From NCBI GenBank assembly GCA_964413425.1, contig CAYPST010000003.1:48048-112047 (forward strand): a stretch of DNA of 64,000 nt, in the 5' to 3' direction. The notes beneath the pieces were generated by a model. It saw nothing but the letters and a program-made list of their open reading frames with translations, had not been told where the DNA came from and did not search any database. Made by a program: the position numbers and the translations under genes. Positions 27,084-36,688 of the stretch are shown piece after piece. The first letter of the stretch is position 1; each line of letters opens with the position of its first letter. Source of the DNA: DATFLS01 sp964413425. Lineage in GTDB: Bacteria > Fidelibacterota > JAANXI01.

Positions 27084-29540
27084 ATGAACCGGATTACATC
27101 AATTTCTCATCTGGGATGGTTGCTGCTGGTAGGGGTAATTCTGTGGCCGCATCCCTTTGCGGGTGCGTCAGAATCTCTGAAATTATGGTACGATGAGCCG
27201 GCGGAGGAGTGGGTGGAAGCCCTGCCGCTCGGGAATGGCCGCATCGGTGCCATGGTGTTCGGCGGCGTCCGGCAGGAGTGCATCCGCTTGAACGAGGAAA
27301 GTTTGTGGGCGGGAGTGCCGGTCGATACCCATCCGCCCGAGTTTCGGGAACACCTTCCGGAGATACAACAGGCGCTGCTTCAGGGGGAGTATCAGCGAGC
27401 CTATACTTTGCTGGAACGATATGGAACACAAAGGCCTACCTCCTACCGTTCGTATGAACCACTGGGCGATTTACTCTTTTCCACAGATGACATCGAAGAA
27501 ATAGACCGATACCGGCGTGCGCTGGATTTAAACACCGGCATTGCCCGAGTGTCCTTCGCATCAGAGGGAGTCACTCATCAGCGCGAAATATTTATCTCTG
27601 CCACCGATGACGTGCTCGCTGCCCGGTTGTGGACATCCGAACCCCGGGCGCTCTCGGTCGGGATTGGATTGAAACGCTCTGAAGATGCTCGAACCATCGT
27701 TGAAGATTCTCGCACGGTGATTTTACGTGGACAGGTCATCGATGAAGCGCCGCCAACAGACCCCGAACCGAACCCCGGGGGATCGGGTCCGCTGGGAGCA
27801 CATATGCGGTTCGCGGCGGCACTGCGCATCATTCCGGAGGGGGGCACCGTTACTGTCGGTGACTCGATGCTCTATGTTGAAGATGCAGATGCTGTGACCC
27901 TCCTTCTGTCCGCGGCAACCGATTATGATCTCACTACCATGGATTTTGACCGTCAGAGGGAGCCGGAGCGGGCGGCGAAGAGATTAGTCAGCAAGGCAGC
28001 GAGGAAGCCATATTCGGTATTGCGGCGCCATCATATCGCCGAGCATCAGGAGATGTTTCAACGGGTCCGGCTGGATTTGGGCGGAGATGATCGATCACAC
28101 CTCACCACGGATGATCGACTGGAGGCTGTGAAGAATGGTCTGGAGGATCACGGACTCGTATCGCTGTATTTTGACTACGGCCGGTACCTGCTGATGGGTA
28201 GTTCCCGGTACCCGGCCCGTCTCCCGGCCAATTTGCAGGGGATCTGGAATGGCGAAATGTGGGCGCCCTGGGAGTCCGATTATCACCTGAATATCAATCT
28301 TCAGATGAATTACTGGCCGGAGAGTGCGGGGAATCTGCCCGAAACGATCATTCCGTATGTAAACTTTGTTGCCGCCCTGGCGGAACACGGGAAGGAAACC
28401 GCCCGCAGAATGTATGGAGCAGATGGGTGGGTAGCGCATCACTGCACCAACATCTTCGGACGAACCACGCCCGGCGGTTCCACGCTGGAATCACAAATAA
28501 ACAATGGATATTTTCCCCTCGCCGGCGCCTGGACGGTCCTGCCACTCTGGCGGCATTACCAGTTCTATGGAGATCGGGCCTTACTGGCAGAACGGATATA
28601 CCCCTTGATGTGCGGTGCAGCGGAATTTGTGCTCAATTTTCTCATCGAAGATCCACAGGGCAGACTGGTCACCGCACCGTCGCACTCCCCGGAAAATATG
28701 TTTCTCGATCCCGAAACCGGCGAACCGCAGCGACTCACTGTGGCAGCGGCCATGGATATCGAAATTATCCATGAATTATTCACCGCCTGTATTGAAGCGG
28801 CAGACATCCTCGAAGTTGATCAGCAATTTCAGGATCAGCTGAGATCGGCACTTCGGAAATTGCCACCGCTTCAGATAAGCGCTGATGGAACCCTGCAAGA
28901 ATGGATAGAAGATTATAAAGAAGAAGATCCCGGCCATCGGCATATTTCACACCTGTTCGGATTGTATCCCGGCGCCATGATTACGCCGGAGAAACCGGAG
29001 TTGATTGAAGCGGCAGGGAAAACACTTGAAAGACGGCTGGCACACGGCGGGGGACACACCGGCTGGAGCCGGGCCTGGATTATCAGCCTGTTTGCACGCC
29101 TCCACCAATCCGAACGCGCTTATGAGAATGTACTGGCGCTTCTGCGTCAATCAACACTGCCAAATTTATTTGATACCCACCCCCCGTTTCAGATCGATGG
29201 GAATTTCGGCGGGACGGCCGGAATAGCGGAAATGCTGCTGCAAAGCCATCGAGGAGAACTACAATTTCTCCCTGCACTGCCACAGGCCTGGGCAGACGGC
29301 GAAGTCACCGGTTTACGGGCACGGGGCGGATTCGAGGTGGATCTTCTCTGGGAAGATGGCCGACTGACAGAGGCCATACTGCAATCCCATAACGGCGGTT
29401 CATGCCGTGTTCGTTCTCCGGTCATACTCCGGGTGGTTTCGAACGGACGGGTCGTAGAGTCTGCCACTCCGGAATCCGGGCTATATCAGTTCCCCACAAG
29501 GAAGGGCGAAAAATATATCCTTCGTCCTGCAGGTCAATGA
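27084..29540 (+). CDS. GH95 alpha-L-fucosidase
   Basis: Inverting fucosidase expected to cut alpha-1,2-linked (or related) fucose or galactose. The 818-aa size and three-part layout (N-terminal beta domain, helical barrel, C-terminal beta domain) match GH95. The N-terminal LPLGNGRIGAMVFGGV and RLNEESLWAG are typical. Catalytic positions are visible: N403 and N405 in HLNINLQMNYW, the general acid Glu at 537 in SHSPEN, and Asp at 705 in QIDGNFGGTAG. A Sec signal peptide ends near FAGASES. ATG 27084 is chosen because GGAG at 27072-27075 precedes it; ATG 27057 is in frame upstream without an SD. Confidence 0.93.
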   Translation: MNRITSISHLGWLLLVGVILWPHPFAGASESLKLWYDEPAEEWVEALPLGNGRIGAMVFGGVRQECIRLNEESLWAGVPVDTHPPEFREHLPEIQQALLQGEYQRAYTLLERYGTQRPTSYRSYEPLGDLLFSTDDIEEIDRYRRALDLNTGIARVSFASEGVTHQREIFISATDDVLAARLWTSEPRALSVGIGLKRSEDARTIVEDSRTVILRGQVIDEAPPTDPEPNPGGSGPLGAHMRFAAALRIIPEGGTVTVGDSMLYVEDADAVTLLLSAATDYDLTTMDFDRQREPERAAKRLVSKAARKPYSVLRRHHIAEHQEMFQRVRLDLGGDDRSHLTTDDRLEAVKNGLEDHGLVSLYFDYGRYLLMGSSRYPARLPANLQGIWNGEMWAPWESDYHLNINLQMNYWPESAGNLPETIIPYVNFVAALAEHGKETARRMYGADGWVAHHCTNIFGRTTPGGSTLESQINNGYFPLAGAWTVLPLWRHYQFYGDRALLAERIYPLMCGAAEFVLNFLIEDPQGRLVTAPSHSPENMFLDPETGEPQRLTVAAAMDIEIIHELFTACIEAADILEVDQQFQDQLRSALRKLPPLQISADGTLQEWIEDYKEEDPGHRHISHLFGLYPGAMITPEKPELIEAAGKTLERRLAHGGGHTGWSRAWIISLFARLHQSERAYENVLALLRQSTLPNLFDTHPPFQIDGNFGGTAGIAEMLLQSHRGELQFLPALPQAWADGEVTGLRARGGFEVDLLWEDGRLTEAILQSHNGGSCRVRSPVILRVVSNGRVVESATPESGLYQFPTRKGEKYILRPAGQ

Positions 29541-29982
29541 TTTTTTTGCGGAGGATTGATTCACTCAGCAGTGTTTCGTTTATTTACAGTCTGATGCTGT
29601 TGCGCTATAACCGCTGGGATTTCTCCCAAGGTTCGATTTCGTGATGCACGCAGAATCCTGTGCACTACTCGAGGACAGAAACCCTGCTACTCTGTCTGCT
29701 GAGGTCCGGCTCCCGTATCCACTCTCCCCCATGTCATCCCGAATCCCTGTTCTTCAGGGGTGAGGGATCTCTGTCGGTGATAGGAAGGAACGGTTCCCCG
29801 ACTCCCAGGGGAGATGCAATGACGGTTCACGTCATTCCCTGTTCTGGCGTTCTTTGTCCCGTCGTCACGGCATCTCTTCGAGGTAAATCTGTGGCTTTTA
29901 TCCTCGTCTCAAAGAATCATCTTGCATTCGTACATATAAGGAAATACATTCTAAGTACATTCGAAAGAACATCGAAATTATA
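29541..29982. repeat. 442-bp intergenic region rich in dispersed palindromic repeats
   Basis: No supported gene. The middle holds GTCATCCCGAATCCCTG and GGTGAGGGATCT, a kind of dispersed repeat seen in several FCB and other genomes, and at 29858-29893 a copy of the TTTGTCCCGTC...CATCTCTTCGAGG block that also occurs inside the element at 13925-14185. The last 60 bases before the DeoR gene hold direct repeats (see the entry at 29945). Confidence 0.45.
29945..29962. promoter_or_regulatory. Direct repeat, possible DeoR operator
   Basis: TACATTC occurs at 29945-29951 and again at 29956-29962, eleven bases apart, one helical turn, directly upstream of the DeoR gene. A related CATTCG lies at 29925-29930. 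DeoR-family proteins often bind short direct or inverted repeats near their own gene. The repeats are seen; their role is inferred. Confidence 0.3.
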
Positions 29983-30744
29983 ATGACAATAATTGATAAC
30001 CTCTCCGAAAGGCGCCGTCAAGTTCTCAGCATGTTAGCCGAGGATATTGGGATTTCGGTTGCCGAGATGAGTAACCGGCTGGATGTTTCCGAAGTCACCA
30101 TTCGCAATGATTTGAAGAGCCTGGAAGAACGCGGGTATGTGATGCGGACCGGTGGCGGAGTCCTCCCGACCCTGCATCAGAATGTATTCGAACGGCTGAA
30201 GACACAAACCGACCAAAAAAACCGGATCGCGAAAGCTGCTGCTGGATTGGTGGAGGACGGGGATACCATTATGATTGAGGCCGGGACGACCACGGCTCTG
30301 GTGGCGAAATATCTGCTGGGGAAACGGGATGTCCATGTGGTGACGACGTCCACCCTGATCATTCCGTATGCCCGGATTAATCCGGGATTGCATCTCACCG
30401 TAACGGGGGGTGATTTTCGTCCACTGACGGAATCGTTTGTCGGTCCTATTGCTCTGAGTCAACTGGAGCAATTTCATGTCAGAATGGCGTTTGTGGGGAC
30501 TGATGGCTTCACAATCGAAAAAGGTCTCACCACCCATTTGATTGAAGGCGCCGAAATTGTGCGGAAAATGGCGGTGCAGGCCCGGGAAACCATTCTGGTT
30601 GCCGATTCCGGCAAATATGGGAAAACCGGTTTTGTGAAAGTCCTCCCCGTTGATGGAGTCTCCCGGATGATAACTGATACCGAGCTGGACAGCGATCAAA
30701 TTGAACGCATCCGGGCACTGGGTGTGGCTGTCCAGGTGACATAA
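29983..30744 (+). CDS. DeoR-family transcriptional regulator
   Basis: Sugar-phosphate-responsive regulator. The N-terminal winged helix includes SVAEMSNRLDVSEVTIRNDL (about 25-44) followed by RGYVMRTGGGV, both hallmark DeoR segments. The C-terminal effector domain has IMIEAGTTTALVAKYL, the phosphosugar-binding pattern, and AFVGTDGFTIEKGLTT. The length, 253 aa, is standard. Only 18 bp separate it from the E2 gene, so it is probably the first gene of the dehydrogenase operon. DeoR proteins usually sense a phosphorylated intermediate, which fits a pathway that starts from fuculose 1-phosphate (inference). No clear SD is present. Confidence 0.9.
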   Translation: MTIIDNLSERRRQVLSMLAEDIGISVAEMSNRLDVSEVTIRNDLKSLEERGYVMRTGGGVLPTLHQNVFERLKTQTDQKNRIAKAAAGLVEDGDTIMIEAGTTTALVAKYLLGKRDVHVVTTSTLIIPYARINPGLHLTVTGGDFRPLTESFVGPIALSQLEQFHVRMAFVGTDGFTIEKGLTTHLIEGAEIVRKMAVQARETILVADSGKYGKTGFVKVLPVDGVSRMITDTELDSDQIERIRALGVAVQVT

Positions 30745-30762
30745 ACAGGAGGAACACGAATT

Positions 30763-32130
30763 ATGGCGGAAGAAATACTCATGCCTCGTCAGGGGAATAC
30801 GGTGGAATCCTGTATTCTCCTGGAGTGGAGAATAAAAGAAGGGGAAGAGGTAAGCGCCGGTGATATAGTGTGCGAGGTTGAGACCGATAAAGCGGCCTTC
30901 GAGGTCGAATCGGATTTCAGCGGGACCGTGCTGAAATTGTTGCATGAGGAAGGTGAGGATGTCCCGGTGTTGGAACCTATCGCGGTCATTGGTGAACCGG
31001 GTGAAGATATCAGCGAGTATGATGTTAAGAGTACAGCCACTTCCCCTGAAGCAGCGGAAGCAGCACCCGTAAAAGAACCGGAGGAGGAACCAGCGGCCCC
31101 TGCACCCCGGCAACCGGAAGTTACAAGGGCTACCGGGGGAGATGGTGGCATTCTGGCGATATCTCCCCGGGCGAAAAATCTGGCGGAAGTCAAGGGAGTG
31201 GATTTTTCAGCCATTCAGGGAAGCGGGCCTGGCGGCAGAATCATTGAGAGAGATATACAGCGGGTATTGGGAGAAAGCGAACCGTTGACGCCGGCAGCCA
31301 TCGAAGAGAGAATAAAACGCGGGAAGGCAGCACCGCCTGCCGGCACCGGAATCGGGGGACGGGTAACTGCGGAAGATGTACGGGGATATCAGCCAACCGC
31401 AGTACGCGGACCTGCTGCGGAGATGGAATTCCCGGGGCCAACAGCAGAAAAGCCCGTGAAAGGGGTCCGAAAGCTGATTGCCGAACGGATGCACAGTTCT
31501 CTGCAGTCCACTGCGCAGCTGACCCTGGATTCATCTGCGGATGCCAGAAGCCTTCTCTCCTACAGGAAAAAATTGAAACAGAGCCCTGAGGATCTGGAAT
31601 TGCATGACATTACGATTAATGATATCCTCATGTACACGACGGTGAAAACACTGCTCCGTTATCCCCCGATGAACGCGCACTTCCTTGGAGAGAAAATTGT
31701 GGAATTCAGGCATGTCCACCTCGGGTTTGCTGTAGACACCCCCCGGGGGTTGATGGTGCCGGTGATCCGGTTTGCCGACCGGTTATCTCTCAGGGAACTC
31801 TCAGCCGAATCCAAACGGCTCAGTGAGGTATGCCAGGCCGGAAATATCAATCCTGATGAACTGCAGGGAGGTACATTCACGGTGACGAATCTGGGGGCCC
31901 TGGGTATCGAAAGTTTCACTCCGGTGCTGAATCCCCCGCAGGTGGGCATCCTTGGAGTGAATGCTATTCAGCCGAAACCGGTGATGCAGGATGAGGATGT
32001 GAACTTTATCCCTCATATCGGTTTCTCGTTGACCATTAACCACCAGGGGGTGGATGGTGCGCCGGCTGCCCGATTTCTGAAAGATCTCTGCAGGGATGTG
32101 GCGAATTTCGAATTGATGCTGGCCGGCTAA
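30763..32130 (+). CDS. Dihydrolipoamide acyltransferase (E2) of a 2-oxo-acid/acetoin-type dehydrogenase complex
   Basis: Transfers the acyl group from lipoamide to CoA. One lipoyl domain at about 1-80 has the lipoylated Lys at 43 (EVETDKAAFEVES). A peripheral-subunit-binding domain is at about 133-165 (ISPRAKNLAEVKGVDFSAIQ). A second, degenerate copy appears at about 176-207 (GTGIGGRVTAEDVRGYQ). The catalytic domain ends with H427 and D431 in NHQGVDGAPAARFL. Having one lipoyl and two binding-like segments is unusual. SD AGGAGGA at 30747-30753. The E3 gene begins 15 bp after the stop. The acyl substrate is not deducible from motifs alone. Confidence 0.9.
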   Translation: MAEEILMPRQGNTVESCILLEWRIKEGEEVSAGDIVCEVETDKAAFEVESDFSGTVLKLLHEEGEDVPVLEPIAVIGEPGEDISEYDVKSTATSPEAAEAAPVKEPEEEPAAPAPRQPEVTRATGGDGGILAISPRAKNLAEVKGVDFSAIQGSGPGGRIIERDIQRVLGESEPLTPAAIEERIKRGKAAPPAGTGIGGRVTAEDVRGYQPTAVRGPAAEMEFPGPTAEKPVKGVRKLIAERMHSSLQSTAQLTLDSSADARSLLSYRKKLKQSPEDLELHDITINDILMYTTVKTLLRYPPMNAHFLGEKIVEFRHVHLGFAVDTPRGLMVPVIRFADRLSLRELSAESKRLSEVCQAGNINPDELQGGTFTVTNLGALGIESFTPVLNPPQVGILGVNAIQPKPVMQDEDVNFIPHIGFSLTINHQGVDGAPAARFLKDLCRDVANFELMLAG

Positions 32131-32145
32131 CAGGAACAGAAAACT

Positions 32146-33477
32146 ATGTATGACATCGTTATCCTTGGTGGCGGACCGGGCGGATATATGGCTGCCGAAC
32201 GGGCAGGTGCCCGCGGGCACTCGGTCCTGTTGATTGAGAAAGAGGAACTGGGCGGCGTCTGTCTGAACCATGGTTGTATTCCAACCAAGTCGCTCCTGCA
32301 TTCAGCAAAACTCTATTTGCATGCCAGAGACGGAGATCAGTTGGGAGTTAAATTCGAAAACGGTCAGTACGATCTCCCGGCAGCCATGCAGTGGAAGCAG
32401 AAAACCGTGAACCAGCTGGTCAAAGGCGTCGAATATCTTATGGATAAATACGACGTGGAAGTGGTGAAGGGGGAAGGGCGTATAGTGGATCGGAATACAC
32501 TCGCCGTGGGAGAGAAAACGTATCAGGGCGAACATATTATCATTGCCACGGGATCGCGTCCGGCGGTGCCCCCGATTCCCGGAATCGAGTCCGAAACTGT
32601 CATGACCAGCCGGGAGATTTTACAGATCGACAAACTCCCGGAGAAAGTCGTTATCATCGGGGGCGGCGTTGTCGGAATGGAATTCGCCTCGTTTTTTTCC
32701 TGCCTTGATATTGAAGTCCATGTAGTGGAAATGCTGGATGAGATCCTTCCGGTCATGGAACCGGATATTGCCCGGGCCTTGCGGAAGGAGATGGAATCTG
32801 TTCAATTCCATGTTGGGGCGAAGGTTGAGGAAATCAAAAAGAACAAAGTAACCTATTCCAGAGATGGCGACACTGCTGCCGTAAACGGAGATATTATTCT
32901 GATGGCGACCGGCAGACGGGCCAATGTCGAAAATCTGGGTTTTCAACAAGCGGGGATGGACATCGGACCGGAAGGGATCCGGGTGAATGAACAGATGCAG
33001 ACCAATTTACCAGATGTGTATGCTGTGGGTGATGTCACCGGAAAATCCATGCTGGCTCACAGTGCGTATCGCATGGGAGAAGTGGTGGTAAACGTCATTT
33101 CCGGTGAACGCGATCGGATGCGCTACGGAGCGGTTCCGTGGGTGGTTTATACACTGCCGGAAGCTGCCGGATGTGGGCTGGGTGAGCAAAGTGCAGAGGA
33201 GGCCGGTCTGCAGGTGAAAACCGCAAAGGTTCCCATGCGCATTAACGGCCGGTTCTTATCGGAATACGGGAATGCCGGTGGATTCTGTAAAGTTGTCGTG
33301 GATGAGGACACCGAACGGCTGGTAGGTGTGCATATGCTGGGCGGCGGATGTTCCGAATTAATCTTCGGAGCCGCCACCATGATTGAGTCCGAACTGCGGG
33401 TGAAGGATATCAGAGAGATTATCTTCCCGCATCCCACGCTTTCGGAAATTTTGAAGGACGCTATCTGGCAGGTGTAG
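32146..33477 (+). CDS. lpdA: Dihydrolipoamide dehydrogenase (E3)
   Basis: FAD enzyme that reoxidises dihydrolipoamide with NAD+. ILGGGPGGYMAA (7-17) binds FAD, GGVCLNHGCIPTK holds the redox disulfide C39/C44, and VVIIGGGVVGMEFAS is the NAD site. The C-terminal FPHPTLSE supplies the active-site base H429 with E434. At 443 aa it is slightly shorter than typical E3 (about 465-475). It follows the E2 gene after 15 bp, so it should be dedicated to this complex rather than a general housekeeping copy. Confidence 0.92.
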   Translation: MYDIVILGGGPGGYMAAERAGARGHSVLLIEKEELGGVCLNHGCIPTKSLLHSAKLYLHARDGDQLGVKFENGQYDLPAAMQWKQKTVNQLVKGVEYLMDKYDVEVVKGEGRIVDRNTLAVGEKTYQGEHIIIATGSRPAVPPIPGIESETVMTSREILQIDKLPEKVVIIGGGVVGMEFASFFSCLDIEVHVVEMLDEILPVMEPDIARALRKEMESVQFHVGAKVEEIKKNKVTYSRDGDTAAVNGDIILMATGRRANVENLGFQQAGMDIGPEGIRVNEQMQTNLPDVYAVGDVTGKSMLAHSAYRMGEVVVNVISGERDRMRYGAVPWVVYTLPEAAGCGLGEQSAEEAGLQVKTAKVPMRINGRFLSEYGNAGGFCKVVVDEDTERLVGVHMLGGGCSELIFGAATMIESELRVKDIREIIFPHPTLSEILKDAIWQV

Positions 33478-33829
33478 GACAATAATTCAAAAACCCAAGA
33501 ATGCAAGAAATCAAAAAATACAAGAATACAAAAGATGCAAAATTCGAGAAGACAAGAAATTGAGAAGGCGGGAATTCAAGAATTCAAAAACTCACAGAGG
33601 GCTAAAAAAGCCACAGATTTGACAAAAGGTATCACAGAGGATACCTCGATCTCTCATCTCCGGTCTCCGGCTTCTGATCACCGTTCCCCTTACCGTGCGG
33701 TCTTTGAGCATCTGCCGTCTGCCCTTTGCCTTCTTTATCTCTTTTTTATCTGTGTACATCAGTAGTTTCTGTGTTCATCTGTGTGCTATTTTTTAGGAGT
33801 ATTCAGGCTAGTAAATAAGGAGTAAAATT
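33478..33829. repeat. 352-bp low-complexity and dispersed-repeat spacer inside the dehydrogenase cluster
   Basis: The first ~120 bases are A-rich with many imperfect copies of AAGAATNCAAGAAAT. Then CACAGAGGGCTAAAAAAGCC and TCACAGAGGA appear, and near the end TCTGTGTACATC and TCTGTGTTCATCTGTGTG. These are strings common as intergenic repeats in several phyla. They form short inverted pairs (CACAGAG against CTGTG). No gene is supported. SD TAAGGAG lies directly before the E1 gene. Confidence 0.45.
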
Positions 33830-36283
33830 ATGCCAAAAGAGTTAGTCATCGATCCGAAAGACGTCCGGAAATCCCAGGTGCTGGAGATCCCCGATATTCC
33901 TATTAACCAGTACGAGCCTGACTTCGGGAAGGAATTGAAAACGTTCGGCGAAGAAGGGCTCAAACGGATCTACTATGACATGCTGGTGATCCGGGAATTT
34001 GAAACCATGCTGGATAACATTAAGACGAAAGGGGCCCATAAGGGGATGGAATATGAGCACCGTGGGCCCGCTCATTTGTCTATTGGCCAGGAATCGTCTT
34101 CCGTGGGCCAGGCGGTGTACCTCAGCACGGACGATTTCATTTTCGGGTCGCACCGCAGTCACGGGGAAATTATCTCCAAATGTCTCTCTGCCATTGATAA
34201 ACTGGATGACGATGATTTAATGGAGGTGATGAAATCTTACCACGATGGGGCAATTCTGAACATAGTGGAGGGTGGTGAACACGAATCTGTCCAGGATCTG
34301 GCAGAAGATTTTATTTTGTATGGCACCCTGGCGGAAATCTTCGCCCGGGAAAATGGTTTTAACCGGGGATTGGGCGGCTCCATGCATGCCTTCTTTGCCC
34401 CGTTCGGAAGCATGCCCAATAATGCGATTGTCGGCGGGAGTGCGGATATTGCAGCGGGATCAGCCCTGTTCAAACGGGTGAATCGACAGGCTGGTATTGT
34501 CATCGCCAACATCGGCGATGCTTCCACCGGTTGCGGTCCCGTGTGGGAGGCCATGGTGTTTTCGTCTATGGCACAGTACCGGGAACTCTGGCCTGAAGAA
34601 AGCGGCGGAGCGCCTCCGGTTATTTTCAATTTCATGAATAATTTCTATGGAATGGGAGGCCAGACATTTGGGGAGACCATGGGCTATAAAGTGCTGGCCC
34701 GGGTCGGTGCCGGGTTGAATCCGGAGAATATGCATGCGGAGCGGGTGGATGGCTATAATCCCCTGGCCGTGGCAGATGCGGTGCAGCGAAAGCGGGAAAT
34801 CCTGGAAGAGGGGAAAGGCCCCGTACTCCTGGACACGATCACCTACCGGATGTCGGGGCACAGCCCGTCCGACGCTTCTTCGTATCGGTCCAGGGAAGAA
34901 ATCAAACTGTGGGAAGAATCCGATTGTCTGGCCACGTATCGCGATTATCTCAAGTCCAATAAAGTGATTACAAAGAAAGAGCTCGAATCATATCAGGAGA
35001 AGGTCAGTGATAAAATTGTTAAGGCATTGAAATTAGCTTCCGATCTTGATCTTTCACCGCGGGTCGATGGGTCATTTATCGAACGGGTCATGTTCTCAGA
35101 CCAGCAGGTCGACCGATTTGCTGACCGGAAGCCGGAAGTCCTGATTCCCATGGAAGAAAATCCCCGGGTGAAATCTTTGAAGAAAAAAGCACGCTATGCC
35201 TATGATAAAAACGGGAAAGCACTCCCCAAAACCCGGGTGCTCGCCTTGCGGGATGCACTGTTTGAAGCGATGCTCTACCGTTTCTATGAAGATCCCACTA
35301 TGGTAGCCTACGGGGAGGAAAACCGTGACTGGGGCGGAGCGTTTGCCGTCTACCGCGGCTTAACCGAGGCGCTCCCGTACCATCGGCTATTCAATGCGCC
35401 CATTTCTGAAGGGGCAATCGCCGGCTCCGGCGTCGGATATGCGCTCAGTGGCGGCAGAGCAGTGGTGGAACTCATGTACTGCGATTTTCTGGGCCGGGCG
35501 GGCGATGAAATCTTTAACCAGGCGGCCAAGTGGCAGTCCATGTCTGCCGGAGTGCTGAAAATGCCGCTGGTCGTTCGGGTCTCGGTGGGAAATAAATACG
35601 GCGCCCAACATTCCCAGGACTGGACCTCCCTGGTTGCCCATATTCCGGGACTGAAGGTCATGTTTCCTGCTACGCCGTACGATGCCAAGGGTATGCTGAA
35701 TCTGGCGCTCCGGGGGACCGATCCGGTGATCTTCTTTGAAAGCCAGCGATTATACGGTATCGGTGAGCAGTTCGAAGAAGAGGGGGTCCCGGAAGGGTAT
35801 TACGAGGTGCCGGAGGGTGAACCCGTGGTTCGTCGTACCGGGACGGATATTACAATATGTACCATCGGAGCCACGCTGTATGTGGCGCTTGAGGCCGCCG
35901 AAGAACTGGAGAAAATGGGAATTTCAGCAGAAGTTATTGATCTGCGGTTTATTAATCCTTTAAATATGGACTCCATTGTTGAGTCAGTCAAGAAAACCGG
36001 TAAACTGGTGCTCTCGTCCGACGCCTGTGAGCGGAATTCCTTTCTGCACACGGTGGCTTCTACTATCAGTCAGGTGGCGTTTGATTATCTGGATGGACCG
36101 GCCGCTGTAGTCGGATCCAGAAACTGGATTACTCCTGCGGCAGAGATGGAGGAATTGTTCTTTCCGCAGAAAGAATGGCTCCTGGATACCATTCACGAAC
36201 GGATTTTTCCACTGCCGGATTATAAGGTCACAACCGTGGAAACCACCGGGGAAATCCTGCGCCGGTATCGGAAGGGGGTATGA
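33830..36283 (+). CDS. Fused E1 alpha-beta subunit of a thiamine-diphosphate 2-oxo-acid/acetoin-type dehydrogenase
   Basis: One 817-aa chain joins the alpha part (about 40-400) and the beta part (about 469-790) that are separate in PDH, BCDH and acetoin dehydrogenases. The TPP motif runs from GD at 229-230 to NN at 270-271. That is about 43 residues against the usual ~30, with extra YRELWPEESGGAPP, and the third motif residue is Ala, not Gly. FGSHRSHGEII is the alpha-subunit active-site loop. In the beta part, AYGEENRDWGGAFAVYRGL and NAPISEGAIAGSGVGYALSG are conserved. It decarboxylates a 2-oxo acid or cleaves an acyloin and reduces lipoamide. The substrate is unknown; the neighbouring dehydrogenases suggest a sugar-derived one (inference). 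Confidence 0.88.
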   Translation: MPKELVIDPKDVRKSQVLEIPDIPINQYEPDFGKELKTFGEEGLKRIYYDMLVIREFETMLDNIKTKGAHKGMEYEHRGPAHLSIGQESSSVGQAVYLSTDDFIFGSHRSHGEIISKCLSAIDKLDDDDLMEVMKSYHDGAILNIVEGGEHESVQDLAEDFILYGTLAEIFARENGFNRGLGGSMHAFFAPFGSMPNNAIVGGSADIAAGSALFKRVNRQAGIVIANIGDASTGCGPVWEAMVFSSMAQYRELWPEESGGAPPVIFNFMNNFYGMGGQTFGETMGYKVLARVGAGLNPENMHAERVDGYNPLAVADAVQRKREILEEGKGPVLLDTITYRMSGHSPSDASSYRSREEIKLWEESDCLATYRDYLKSNKVITKKELESYQEKVSDKIVKALKLASDLDLSPRVDGSFIERVMFSDQQVDRFADRKPEVLIPMEENPRVKSLKKKARYAYDKNGKALPKTRVLALRDALFEAMLYRFYEDPTMVAYGEENRDWGGAFAVYRGLTEALPYHRLFNAPISEGAIAGSGVGYALSGGRAVVELMYCDFLGRAGDEIFNQAAKWQSMSAGVLKMPLVVRVSVGNKYGAQHSQDWTSLVAHIPGLKVMFPATPYDAKGMLNLALRGTDPVIFFESQRLYGIGEQFEEEGVPEGYYEVPEGEPVVRRTGTDITICTIGATLYVALEAAEELEKMGISAEVIDLRFINPLNMDSIVESVKKTGKLVLSSDACERNSFLHTVASTISQVAFDYLDGPAAVVGSRNWITPAAEMEELFFPQKEWLLDTIHERIFPLPDYKVTTVETTGEILRRYRKGV

Positions 36284-36361
36284 CAAAAAAGCAGTGTACG
36301 ATTTTTTTTCTATGAGTTATCTTTTACCAGTATGGTAATGTTGAAACAATGAAAGTTCCCG

Positions 36362-36688
36362 ATGGTTCGTATGAAAACTGATAGCGAAATAGTGAAAAAA
36401 TGCAAATCGGTCCTTCAGCAGCATTATGGCAGGCAGTTCAGAGGATTAATCCTGCACGGTTCTTTTGCACGGAATCAGGCTGAAGATACAAGTGATATTG
36501 ATTTGTTGGTATTGCTAAGCACACCGTTTGATTATTTCGAAGAACTCCGGCGGATCGTGGACTTACTGTATCCGATCCAGCTGGAATCAGAACGGTTGAT
36601 ATCTGTAAAGCCGGCCCCAGTCGATGAGTTTGAGCGGGGAAGTATACAACTTTACCGAAATGCAAAAAGAGATGGAGTAGTGGTTTAA
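36362..36688 (+). CDS. MNT-type minimal nucleotidyltransferase domain protein
   Basis: A 108-aa protein of the small nucleotidyltransferase family. GSFAR at 33-37 and SDIDLLV at 44-50 (D45, D47) are the two motif parts that bind Mg-NTP. Such proteins usually pair with a HEPN-domain protein, as in MntA/HepT toxin-antitoxin systems where the transferase adds AMP to the toxin. Here the stop codon overlaps the ATG of a very short frame resembling the start of a HEPN partner (see 36688). It is placed oddly, between metabolic genes. It could be a decayed defence module or a modifier of a cluster enzyme. Confidence 0.75.
   Translation: MVRMKTDSEIVKKCKSVLQQHYGRQFRGLILHGSFARNQAEDTSDIDLLVLLSTPFDYFEELRRIVDLLYPIQLESERLISVKPAPVDEFERGSIQLYRNAKRDGVVV

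Noticed and set aside
29660..29983. 107-codon + strand frame before the DeoR gene
   Set aside because: Runs through palindromic repeat sequence; composition is rich in Ser, Arg and Pro as expected of translated repeats.
30034..31113. 359-codon open frame on the - strand
   Set aside because: It lies opposite the DeoR and E2 genes, which have clear motifs, SDs and operon spacing. The reverse translation has no domain pattern; it is an antisense shadow.
33535..33765. 76-codon + strand frame
   Set aside because: Made of A-rich low-complexity and dispersed repeat sequence, no SD or domain.
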